The notes beneath the pieces are model-generated. The model was given only the letters and a program-made list of their open reading frames with translations. It was not told the DNA's origin and ran no database searches. From Tychonema sp. LEGE 06208 (GTDB lineage Bacteria > Cyanobacteriota > Cyanobacteriia > Cyanobacteriales > Microcoleaceae): 61,617 nucleotides of DNA. Location: assembly GCF_015207505.1 (NCBI RefSeq), contig NZ_JADEWT010000025.1, forward strand, positions 1 to 61,617, read 5' to 3'. A program made the translations under genes and the position numbers. This document shows, in pieces, positions 1 through 7,482 of this stretch (positions are counted from its first letter, which is position 1; every line of letters begins with the position of its first letter).

Positions 1-223
1 GGAGAGGGGAGATGGGGAGAGGGGGAGAATTAGGAAAATCTTCCTTGATGCTCCCAAAAATAGTCAACTGACTACTGACTACTGACTACTGACTACTGAG
101 ATAGAGGGCGGGCACCGGGGCACCGCCCCTACCACTGACTACTGAGAGAGAGGGCACGCACGCACCATCCACCGCCCCTACCAACAGTCAACAGTCAACA
201 GTCAACAGTCAACTGACTAATGA
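1..223. repeat. Heptanucleotide tandem repeats downstream of the rRNA methyltransferase gene
   Basis: This stretch has no gene. It starts with a G/A-rich run. It then holds four GACTACT units (70-97), four AACAGTC-type units (about 182-209) and two TGACTAA units (214-227). Two short segments with 'ccgcccctacca' occur in between. The last heptamer array runs into the methyltransferase gene and provides its stop codon. The pattern fits cyanobacterial STRR heptanucleotide repeats. Confidence 0.85.
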
Positions 224-1000
224 CTAATGACTTCTTTGTCGTTGAGCTTCGTACAGGATGAGGGCAGAGGCGATGGACACATTTAATGATTCTACGCTGC
301 GGCTGAGGGGGATTTGGATTTGTCGATCGGCCAAACTTCTCAATTCGGCTGACAATCCAGCACCTTCGTTACCCAAAACGATCAGAGTCGGCACTCGCAA
401 ATCTACTTCCCAATAAGTTAAACTCGCACCGGCAACGGTTGCTAATATTTGCATTCCCCGATTTTTGTACCCGGAGACTTCGGCGGTTAAATCTGGAGTG
501 ACTGCTACGGGTAGCTTAAACCAAGCTCCTGCTGAGGCGCGCAGCACTTTGGGATGGTCAAAATCGGCGCTGTCTGCGCTCAGCAGCAAACCGTCGGCAT
601 TAGCAGCCGCGGCCGTGCGGACGATCGCCCCCAAGTTGCCTGGATCTTGGATAGTTTCGAGGGCTATTCCTAAAGTTGATATTTCTGCCGGCGCTGTGGC
701 GGTGCGGGGTGCGGTGGCGATAATGCCGTCTGGTTTAACTGTGGTGGCGATCGACTCTAATACTTTTTCACTGACTAATTCTGTGCGATCGGCCAAACTA
801 CCAATTTGCTCCCACAATTTCCCGTGGCGATCCAACCATTCGGGAGTGCAGCAAACTGTTTCTAGCGGGTGTTTAGCGGCGCAAGCTTCTTCGAGCAAAT
901 GCGTCCCTTCTAGTAAAAATAATTGTTGTTCCCTGCGTCCCTTCGAGCTGTGCAGCTTGCGGATTTCTTTGACTAGGGGGTTTTGAATACTTGTCAGCAT
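224..1000 (-). CDS. TrmH/SpoU-family RNA 2'-O-ribose methyltransferase
   Basis: This enzyme should transfer a methyl group from SAM to a ribose 2'-OH in rRNA or tRNA; the exact target base cannot be read from the sequence. The 258-aa protein has an N-terminal substrate-binding region with the EGTHLLEEA signature (residues 31-39). The SPOUT knot follows: motif 1 QDPGNLGAIVRTA (118-130), motif 2 LGNEGAGLS (about 211-219) and motif 3 with ESLNVSIASALILYE (about 236-250). Length and motif order are normal for the 23S rRNA methyltransferase (RlmB/TsnR-like) branch. The gene is monocistronic and ends inside a heptanucleotide repeat: the last two codons and the TAG stop are built from TGACTAA units. 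The tRNA-Leu gene lies just upstream on the same strand. Confidence 0.93.
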   Translation of the reverse strand: MLTSIQNPLVKEIRKLHSSKGRREQQLFLLEGTHLLEEACAAKHPLETVCCTPEWLDRHGKLWEQIGSLADRTELVSEKVLESIATTVKPDGIIATAPRTATAPAEISTLGIALETIQDPGNLGAIVRTAAAANADGLLLSADSADFDHPKVLRASAGAWFKLPVAVTPDLTAEVSGYKNRGMQILATVAGASLTYWEVDLRVPTLIVLGNEGAGLSAELRSLADRQIQIPLSRSVESLNVSIASALILYEAQRQRSH

Positions 1001-1074
1001 TGTGTTAATTCAGCAGAGCGAATGGGGTTATTTCCTGTATCGGGTTAACCCCAAACTTTTTTCTGCCTTGAGAA

Positions 1075-1156
1075 TGCGGAACCCGGGACTTGAACCCGGA
1101 AGGCTTGCACCACATGAACCTGAATCATGCGCGTCTACCAATTCCGCCAGTTCCGC
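1075..1156 (-). tRNA. tRNA-Leu (anticodon CAG)
   Basis: Read on the minus strand, the 82-nt sequence folds as a class II tRNA. The acceptor stem is GCGGAAC paired with GTTCCGC. The D-arm contains TGGCGGAATTGGTAGACGC, typical of bacterial tRNA-Leu. The anticodon stem is CATGA/TCATG around the loop TTCAGGT, which gives anticodon CAG. A short variable arm precedes the T-arm CCGGGTTCAAGTCCCGG. The 3' CCA is not encoded and must be added after transcription. Confidence 0.95.
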
Positions 1157-1288
1157 ATCGGTCACGAATTAATACTATGCACTATGTTCCCAAATTTGTC
1201 AAGTGTTTTTGGCAATTAAATTTTTATTGGGAATGCGAGTGTTAACTAAACTTCAATACATGGCATAAATGTTCGATCGCCCTGTCAA

Positions 1289-1335
1289 CCGCAAATTTAA
1301 GGCAGATTGACGCAGATTGACGGAGATAATTTCGA
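1289..1335. repeat. Dispersed 'CGCAGATT...GCAGATAATTTC' repeat, copy 1
   Basis: This is one of at least four related short sequences that share the core cgcaga-tt...gcagat-aa-cgcagataatttc. The others are near 4085-4135, 32939-32992 and, in inverted orientation, 51711-51750. All lie between genes. The function is unknown. They look like degenerate members of a dispersed non-coding repeat. Confidence 0.55.
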
Positions 1336-1464
1336 TTTTTTAGCGATCGAATGAAGCGAATTCAAGTTGAATGCTGACATTGGTGGAAAAACTTAATATT
1401 GCCTGAGTCCCTTGGCTGATGATGTTAAAATTGTATAGGCAGATAGTTCTCATCTCGGCTACCT

Positions 1465-2319
1465 ATGTCTGAGCCATTAATCCTCGATCCGAGTCAGTTG
1501 CCAGATATTAGCAACTTAGTTCTAGAAGACGATACTCCTTTGGATAGCTTCATTAACGAAAAACAGCAGCGACTGCTGACAACGGTTTTGTATAGCGGTG
1601 GCGATACAGGGATTACTGTTCCGTTTATTGCGGCGGCAAATGTTGGTTTGTTCAGCAGCATACGTCAACCGGGAGTCGCCCCGGATGTTTTTCTCAGTAT
1701 CAATATTACTGGTGCTGAGGATTGGTGGGAAAGAAAAGTGCGATCGTATTTATTTTGGGAATTTGGCAAACCTCCCGAAATTGCGATCGAAATTGTTTCC
1801 CCAACTCCGGGAAATGAATTAAGCAGCAAGTTAATAGACTACGCTCGAATGCGAATCCCCTATTATGTTGTGTACGATCCGCTACGGGAGTTGAGAGGTA
1901 GCACGCTGCGAGTTTTTGAGTTGCAGAATCAATCCTACGCGCCCAAAACTGATGCTTGGTTTCCCGAAGTCGGTTTGGGACTAACTCTGTGGGAAGGTGA
2001 ATTTGAAAAAGTCGGTGGTACTTGGTTGCGCTGGTGCTATCCTAGTGGCGATCCCATTCCTACAGGCGACGAACTGGCGGCACAAAAAGATGCTCAGTTA
2101 TCTCAAAAAGATGCTCAGTTATTGGAGGAACAAGCGCGGACTAAACGAGCATTTATTCAGATGATCGAACTCGGTTTGAGACTGAAATTTGGAGAGGAAG
2201 GATTGCTGCTGCTTGATAAAATTTCGGCAATTTCTGATGTTGCTGTTTTGCAGGCGATCGCATCTGGCATAGCAGCAGCCAACAACCTCGATGAAATTCA
2301 CCAAATTTATCAATCATAA
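1465..2319 (+). CDS. Uma2 family (DUF820) putative endonuclease-fold protein with C-terminal coiled coil
   Basis: This 284-aa protein belongs to the cyanobacteria-expanded Uma2 family, which has a PD-(D/E)XK nuclease-like fold; the biological role of the family is unknown. The core pattern is visible as the PDVFLSI strand (about residue 72), EIAIEIVSPTPG (about 106-117) and IPYYVVYDP (about 130-138). The last about 80 residues are a Gln/Lys-rich segment with a repeated QKDAQL motif, predicted to form a coiled coil, and a helical tail. This layout is common in longer Uma2 proteins. It is transcribed alone, with a heptamer-free upstream region. Two further Uma2 genes in this window sit in the defence island and one sits next to it. 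Confidence 0.85.
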   Translation: MSEPLILDPSQLPDISNLVLEDDTPLDSFINEKQQRLLTTVLYSGGDTGITVPFIAAANVGLFSSIRQPGVAPDVFLSINITGAEDWWERKVRSYLFWEFGKPPEIAIEIVSPTPGNELSSKLIDYARMRIPYYVVYDPLRELRGSTLRVFELQNQSYAPKTDAWFPEVGLGLTLWEGEFEKVGGTWLRWCYPSGDPIPTGDELAAQKDAQLSQKDAQLLEEQARTKRAFIQMIELGLRLKFGEEGLLLLDKISAISDVAVLQAIASGIAAANNLDEIHQIYQS

Positions 2320-2656
2320 TTTTACAAAGTTAGTAATATCATGTTTGTCTAATTGGCAATTATATCATAATAATTTTTGCTAGGGGCGGGTTCACCAACA
2401 ATTTTTAATTCCCACAGACAATCTCCAAAAACCCGCCCGCGCCAAGCGACATAAATTAGAGCGCGCGCTAATCTCAGAAACCCGGTTTCTTCCTATGTTT
2501 TTCCTGTTCAACTCAAATTTATCGGAGAAACCGGGTTTCGACGCACTAATTGAGAAATGAAAATTTAATAATTTAAACATCTGCCACACTTTTCTCTCTT
2601 CAGAAGCGGTGAGGTAAAGAGAGGTAGAGCCTGGTAATATTGTTTCCGCTTGCATT

Positions 2657-2740
2657 GGAATGATTTAACCTTATTAGAACACAGAGTACACAGAGTCCGA
2701 GAATATATATCTGAATCATTCGGATGCTACAGGATTTGAT
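2657..2740. repeat. 84-bp dispersed repeat, copy 1 (partner at 31713-31796)
   Basis: This 84-bp stretch contains the motif acagagtacacagagtccga. It matches the sequence 29,056 bp downstream with only three mismatches and no gap. It is non-coding. In this copy the right part, ggatgctac-ggatttga, has lost the inverted partner that makes a perfect hairpin in the second copy. The stretch from 2320 to 2656 holds two GAAACCCGGTTTCT-type repeats (about 2468 and 2521) and no credible gene. Confidence 0.8.
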
Positions 2741-2760
2741 ATAACGAGCAATTTAACGCT

Positions 2761-2798
2761 TGGTTCGTAGTGCGGACTTTAGTCCGCACTACGAACCA
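2761..2798. repeat. 38-bp near-perfect palindrome (REP-like hairpin)
   Basis: An 18-bp arm beginning TGGTTCGTAGTGCGGACT (2761-2778) is followed by a two-base centre and its perfect reverse complement (2781-2798). A related palindrome with the same GGTTCGTAGTGCGG arm lies at 33067-33103, and both copies are followed by similar sequence ending in cgaccg-aca-gatat. It lies downstream of ald on the opposite side from the Uma2 gene. It could act as a bidirectional terminator, but the conserved flanks suggest a mobile or dispersed element. Confidence 0.8.
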
Positions 2799-2830
2799 AT
2801 TTTATCGTTGTAAATCGACCGAACACGATA

Positions 2831-3919
2831 TTAATCGGCTAAATCTGGGAAAACTTCGCGCACCGCCGGATGCACCAATCTGTGATTCTGTACGTTCAAT
2901 CCCTTCGCCAAACTCGGATTCATTTCCAATGCTTTAATCCCGTTATTTGCTAACTGCAAAACATAGGGCAAAGTGCTGTTATTCAAAGCTATGGTCGCTG
3001 TCCAAGGCACTGCACCGGGCATATTTGGTACGCCGTAATGCACAACTTCTTCTTCGATATAAGTAGGATTTGTGTGAGAAGTTACTCGCAAAGTTTCCAC
3101 GCAGCCACCTTGGTCAACGGCTACGTCAACAATTACAGAACCGGGGTGCATTTTGGCAACAAATGCGCGAGAAACGAGCACGGGGGCTTTTTTGCCTAAC
3201 ACTAAAACTGCGCCGATTAACAAATCTGCATCGGAGATAACTGCTTCTATTTGTAAAGGACTGCTGTAGAGGTATTCTACTCTGGAACCGAACAGAGTTT
3301 CTAAGTAGGCTAGGCGATCGACATTTACATCCAAAATCTGCACTCTAGCGCCCATTCCTAGAGCAATACGGGCTGCTTCCGTGCCGACGATTCCGCCGCC
3401 CAAAATCACAACTTTGCCCGGTTGTACCCCCGGTACGCCGCCCAAAAGTACGCCTCTGCCACCTTGCTGCCGTTCCAGATACCGAGCTCCGAACTGCACG
3501 GCCAAACGCCCTGCAATAATGCTCATCGGTGTTAGCAGTGGCAATTTCCGGTCGGGGAGTTCGACGGTTTCGTAGGCGATGGCTTGGACTCCGCTGTTGA
3601 TTAATTGCTGGGTTAATGCGCGATCGGCTGCTAAGTGCAAATATGTAAATAGCAACTGCTCTTTTTGAAGCAGCGGATACTCAACCGGAAGCGGTTCCTT
3701 AACTTTAACAATTAGTTGCCGGTTCCAGACATCTGAAGCCTTTGATACAATCTTAGCCCCTGCTTGAAGGTAGTCCTCGTCGGTAAAACCGGCCCCAACA
3801 CCAGCATTCGTTTCGACGAAAACTGCGTGACCTTTGTCGGAACAAGCCCGGACACTTGTGGGACTGAGCCCTACTCGAAACTCTAAATCTTTGATTTCTT
3901 TGGGAACGCCTATTTCCAT
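2831..3919 (-). CDS. ald: Alanine dehydrogenase
   Basis: The enzyme catalyses NAD-dependent reversible deamination of L-alanine to pyruvate and ammonium. The 362-aa protein has the family N-terminus MEIGVPKEIKDLEFRVGLSP, the substrate-binding Lys in VKVKEPLP (about residue 74) and the catalytic His in YLHLAADRAL (about 96). It also has a Rossmann NAD site GGGIVGTEAARIALGMGA (about 174-191). The C-terminal GVPNMPGAVPWTATIALNNSTLPYV signature is complete. Length is normal. It is monocistronic and faces away from the XPB-type helicase gene. The stop lies close to a palindrome at 2761-2798. Confidence 0.96.
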   Translation of the reverse strand: MEIGVPKEIKDLEFRVGLSPTSVRACSDKGHAVFVETNAGVGAGFTDEDYLQAGAKIVSKASDVWNRQLIVKVKEPLPVEYPLLQKEQLLFTYLHLAADRALTQQLINSGVQAIAYETVELPDRKLPLLTPMSIIAGRLAVQFGARYLERQQGGRGVLLGGVPGVQPGKVVILGGGIVGTEAARIALGMGARVQILDVNVDRLAYLETLFGSRVEYLYSSPLQIEAVISDADLLIGAVLVLGKKAPVLVSRAFVAKMHPGSVIVDVAVDQGGCVETLRVTSHTNPTYIEEEVVHYGVPNMPGAVPWTATIALNNSTLPYVLQLANNGIKALEMNPSLAKGLNVQNHRLVHPAVREVFPDLAD

Positions 3920-4084
3920 CTACAACCTCTGAATCTCAGGCTTATATCGATCGAATCTAACTTAAAAATAATTCCTACCGGAACAATACCATTGGAAATT
4001 TTAGATTTGGCAATCCGGCTGGGGCTAGGCGAACAAATTTTTGATTTTCATCCCGTGGGATTTGAATTGCTTAAATTTTAGATC

Positions 4085-4135
4085 GATCGCAGATTTAGGG
4101 TAGATTAACACGGATTAACGCAGATAATTTCAAGA
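4085..4135. repeat. Dispersed 'CGCAGATT...GCAGATAATTTC' repeat, copy 2
   Basis: This lies in the 283-bp gap between ald and the helicase gene. It shares the cgcagattta...attaacgcagataatttca pattern with 1289-1335 and 32939-32992. Nothing else is recognised in this gap apart from CGATCG sites. Confidence 0.5.
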
Positions 4136-4202
4136 ATAGTCAATATATTCGATCGATCGCCTATAATTTAACAGGCTTGCACTCAGCGCTTCTCAAAAAC
4201 AA

Positions 4203-5738
4203 ATGCCACGCATACCTACATTAACATTCGATCGCGGAACGCTATTGTTGCACCCGCCGCCCAAGGGCAGAGACTGGGTGGACTTTGCTACGTGGGACGA
4301 TCGCGTGGAAAAATTCCGAATTCGGGCAATTCACTACCGCCCGCTGGTAGAATCTCTCCAAGCTGAGTGTACTAATTTCACCGACGAAGCCAAGGGATAC
4401 GAACCACTCGAACTCGTACCCAGCGTCGCAATGCAGCCTTACCCGCATCAAAAAGAAGCCTTAGCAGCTTGGCAGCAAGCAGGAAGCCAAGGAGTAGTAG
4501 TCCTCCCCACCGCTTCCGGCAAAACTTATTTGGCACAATTAGCCATGCAGGTCACGGGTCGCAGTACATTAATTGTAGTACCAACTCTCGATTTAATGCA
4601 CCAGTGGTACGCTAATTTGAAAGCTGCTTTTCCCGACATCGAAATTGGATTGTTGGGCGGAGGTTCGCGGGACAAAACACCAATTTTAGTGGCAACTTAC
4701 GACAGCGCCAGCATTCATGCAGAAACCTTGGGTAATAAATACGGGTTGTTGGTTTTTGACGAATGCCACCATTTACCAACGGACTTTTATCGAGTAATAT
4801 CCGAATATGCGATCGCCCCTTTTCGACTCGGACTGACAGCAACACCAGATCGCACCGACGGCCGCCACAGCGATTTACATTTCCTCGTCGGCCCGACAGT
4901 ATATAGCAAAAGACCAGAAGATTTGGCAGGCGATGCCTTAGCCGACCATAAAATAGTTCAAATCATGGTAAAACTGTCAAAAGAAGAAGGATCTCGCTAC
5001 GCCGAATTAATCAACCTTCGCAACGACTTCTTAAAACAGTCTAACATCAAAATATCCAGCCTCGAAGGATGGAAACAGTTTATCATGGCCAGCGCGCGAT
5101 CGCCCTTGGGAAGACGCGCCATGCTAGCCCACCGCCAAGCCAAAGAAATCGCCCTTTGTACCGAAGGAAAACTGCGAATTTTAGCTCAAATATTAGCAGA
5201 ACACTCTCCCCAGCGCACCCTAATTTTCACCGGAGACAACGCCACAGTTTACCGAATTTCCCAAGAATTTCTCATCCCCACAATCACCCACCAAACCCCA
5301 GTCAAAGAACGTCACGAAATCCTCGATCGCTTTCGCAGCGGCGAATACAAAACCCTCGTCGCTTCCCACGTCCTCAACGAAGGAGTAGACGTACCCGATG
5401 CCAGAATTGCTATTATATTGTCAGGTACAGGAAGCGAACGCGAATACATCCAGAGATTGGGTCGAGTTCTCCGCAAAAGCAGCGATGCAAACAAATTAGC
5501 AATTCTCTACGAAGTAGTCACCGAAGACACCAGCGAAGAAAGAACATCCCAGCGTCGCCGAGGAGGAATGCAGCCTCACAAACCCCAACCAAAAACACAA
5601 ATAGAACCGCCGCCCACAGCATATCCCAAATTAGAAACTGTCAAACCAACACCAATTTACGGAATCAACCGAGAAACCACAAAAAAAGCCGCAGAATCAC
5701 CCGCAAAATGGGGAGAAGATGATGAAATTCCCTGGTAG
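4203..5738 (+). CDS. XPB/Rad25-type DEAD/DEAH-box superfamily 2 DNA helicase
   Basis: This 511-aa ATP-dependent DNA helicase/translocase resembles the XPB (ERCC3) family. The N-terminal about 70 residues (DRGTLLLHPP...WDDRVEKFRIRAIHYRPL) match the region preceding the helicase core in XPB-like proteins. The core shows the Q-region (YPHQKEALAAW), Walker A PTASGKTYLAQLA, the DEAH-type box VFDECHHLP and motif III LTATPDR. The C-terminal RecA-like lobe has TLIFTGDN, LNEGVDVPDA and QRLGRVLRKS. A basic, Pro-rich tail closes the protein. The DUF790/Bax1-like nuclease gene follows 82 bp downstream on the same strand, the gene pairing known for archaeal XPB-Bax1. The pair probably acts in DNA repair or processing (inference). 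Confidence 0.88.
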   Translation: MPRIPTLTFDRGTLLLHPPPKGRDWVDFATWDDRVEKFRIRAIHYRPLVESLQAECTNFTDEAKGYEPLELVPSVAMQPYPHQKEALAAWQQAGSQGVVVLPTASGKTYLAQLAMQVTGRSTLIVVPTLDLMHQWYANLKAAFPDIEIGLLGGGSRDKTPILVATYDSASIHAETLGNKYGLLVFDECHHLPTDFYRVISEYAIAPFRLGLTATPDRTDGRHSDLHFLVGPTVYSKRPEDLAGDALADHKIVQIMVKLSKEEGSRYAELINLRNDFLKQSNIKISSLEGWKQFIMASARSPLGRRAMLAHRQAKEIALCTEGKLRILAQILAEHSPQRTLIFTGDNATVYRISQEFLIPTITHQTPVKERHEILDRFRSGEYKTLVASHVLNEGVDVPDARIAIILSGTGSEREYIQRLGRVLRKSSDANKLAILYEVVTEDTSEERTSQRRRGGMQPHKPQPKTQIEPPPTAYPKLETVKPTPIYGINRETTKKAAESPAKWGEDDEIPW

Positions 5739-5820
5739 TCAGCCTAAATACTTCTTCCTTCCTTCTTCCCTTCGCGTCCTTTGCGCCTTCGCGGTTCGTT
5801 AAAAATAAAACTATTCACAA

Positions 5821-7044
5821 ATGCTACCAACCGACTTACTAAGCCACCGCCAAAACGGAGAATCAATCATTCCCCTACGTCTCAAGATAGATGCGAAAAA
5901 CTTAGAAGCAGCGACAGAAATGATCAACTGTTTCCAAGAGTCGATCGGCAAAACCCAAGGCGAACTCGACGGACGATTACTAGAATTAGAAGGCGACAGC
6001 CCCGACTATCGCCTCAAACGGGGATTAGCGCATCTGCTGAAGGGCGGTTTCTCCACCTTGGAAGTCGTCAGCCCCCTAGAACCATCAGACTTGAGACAGC
6101 GAGTATTTGCGTTGTCAGCGCGATCGACTCCCAGCCCGCAATCCACCCAATTAACCCTCGAAACAGTAGCCACAGAGCTCAGCCAAGACTTAAACAGAGA
6201 AGTCGTTACCGAGGAAATCAAAACAGGTTTATACGCCGATTTAAACGAAAACAAAATCCTCACCCAATTTGACGCACCAACACCCGAAAACTTGCTTCAC
6301 AGATACAACCTTTCTCAAGTTCAAGGCATATTTTACCGCGCCAGTCAAGTCAAATTAACCGCCCACCGCAACGATCCAGGAGAATACAAACTCCTATTTC
6401 GCTATCTGAAACTATTTCAGTTAATGACCTACATTGAAGGCGATGCAGACCACGGTTTTACCCTCACAATCGACGGGCCCACAAGCTTGTTTAAACCCAG
6501 CACCCGCTACGGCTTAGCCCTCGCCAAAATGCTGCCCGCACTCCTACACGTCACCAAGTGGAGTATGCACTCAACCCTGCAAACCAAAGATGCTTTTAGC
6601 GGTGTTGTGAAAACAGGTAAATTCACCCTAAATTCCGACTGCGGTTTAGTCAGCCACTATCCCCCAGGCAAACCCTATGATAGTATGTTAGAAGCAGCAT
6701 TTGCCGACAGGTGGGACAGCTTAAAAACCGAGTGGAAACTCGAACGAGAAGTTGACTTAATTCCGATTCCCGGAAGCGTGATGATTCCCGACTTTCGCTT
6801 AGTGCATCCCGACGGGCGAGTGTTTATATTAGAAATAGTTGGCTATTGGCGGCCGGAGTATTTACAAAAGAAATTTGCTCAAGTACAAAAGTCTGAATGC
6901 GATAATTTGATTTTAGCGATTTCCGAACGTCTAAATTTGGAAAAAGCTGGGGTGAATGTAAAAGATGTGCCAGCAAAAGTAGTTTGGTTTAAAGATAAAT
7001 TGTTGCCCAAATCAGTGCTGGAAGTCCTTGATGAGGATACATAA
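5821..7044 (+). CDS. DUF790 family protein, Bax1-like nuclease partner of XPB
   Basis: The 407-aa protein begins MLPTDLLSHRQNGESIIPLRL, the usual DUF790 start. DUF790 contains archaeal Bax1, a nuclease that binds XPB and cuts DNA at junctions. The C-terminal part carries a nuclease-type pattern: Asp324 in IPDFRLVHPDG, Glu338 in FILEIVGYW (341-343 GYW) and a following Lys-rich helix (EYLQKKFAQ), consistent with a PD-(D/E)XK-like site. The N-terminal half (EEIKTGLYADLNENKIL, about residues 137-153) matches the family's helicase-facing region. It lies 82 bp after the helicase gene, so co-transcription is likely. The downstream region is repeat-rich and contains an 8-bp tandem array. Confidence 0.85.
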   Translation: MLPTDLLSHRQNGESIIPLRLKIDAKNLEAATEMINCFQESIGKTQGELDGRLLELEGDSPDYRLKRGLAHLLKGGFSTLEVVSPLEPSDLRQRVFALSARSTPSPQSTQLTLETVATELSQDLNREVVTEEIKTGLYADLNENKILTQFDAPTPENLLHRYNLSQVQGIFYRASQVKLTAHRNDPGEYKLLFRYLKLFQLMTYIEGDADHGFTLTIDGPTSLFKPSTRYGLALAKMLPALLHVTKWSMHSTLQTKDAFSGVVKTGKFTLNSDCGLVSHYPPGKPYDSMLEAAFADRWDSLKTEWKLEREVDLIPIPGSVMIPDFRLVHPDGRVFILEIVGYWRPEYLQKKFAQVQKSECDNLILAISERLNLEKAGVNVKDVPAKVVWFKDKLLPKSVLEVLDEDT

Positions 7045-7082
7045 GTTGTTGTATCTAGATTGTGTATGGTGATAGAGGGGGA

Positions 7083-7138
7083 GATTGGGAGATTGGGAGA
7101 TTGGGAGATTGGGAGATTGGGAGATTGGGAGATTGGGA
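7083..7138. repeat. Tandem array of seven GATTGGGA octamers
   Basis: Seven exact copies of the 8-bp unit gattggga stand 39 bp after the DUF790 stop codon. The 438-bp gap (7045-7482) holds no gene. After the array come two imperfect copies of a 50-bp sequence containing gggtgacga-aaatatagagagaa...ggtttctgagattta (about 7190-7245 and 7270-7325). Confidence 0.95.
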
Positions 7139-7383
7139 GAGAAGATTTTTGATCGCCAAAATATAGAACCCATTTGATATCTTTGAGTTTTTGGGTTGGG
7201 TGACGATAAATATAGAGAGAAACTGGTTTCTGAGATTTACACAAGGGGCGAAAAACCGGGTATTCTTAGAGTTTTTGGTTGGGTGACGAGAAATATAGAG
7301 AGAAGCCCGGTTTCTGAGATTTACGCAGAATAGATATCAAATGAGCTCTATACAATTTAAATGCACAACAGCTTAATATATTT

Positions 7384-7450
7384 CAATACGGTTTACTTAA
7401 GTCAACGTAGCGACGCACCCTAGAACTTATAACTTAAGTAAATCGTATTG
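7384..7450. repeat. 18-bp inverted repeat downstream of tpsA1
   Basis: The arms CAATACGGTTTACTTAAG (7384-7401) and CTTAAGTAAATCGTATTG (7433-7450) are inverted with 17 of 18 matches and enclose 31 bp. The element lies 33 bp after the stop of the last TpsA gene, which is read from the other side. It may end that transcript, but it lacks an obvious T tract and also resembles a small inverted-repeat element. Confidence 0.6.
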
Positions 7451-7482
7451 GGCTATCAGAAAGCTTCCCCTTTTTCAGCTTT

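Noticed and set aside
2392..2655. Minus-strand 87-codon frame
   Set aside because: It runs through two dispersed GAAACCCGGTTTCT-type repeats and has no domain or ribosome site.
5069..6272. Plus-strand frames of 217 and 163 codons within the helicase and DUF790 genes
   Set aside because: They are basic, low-complexity out-of-frame readings of strongly supported genes.
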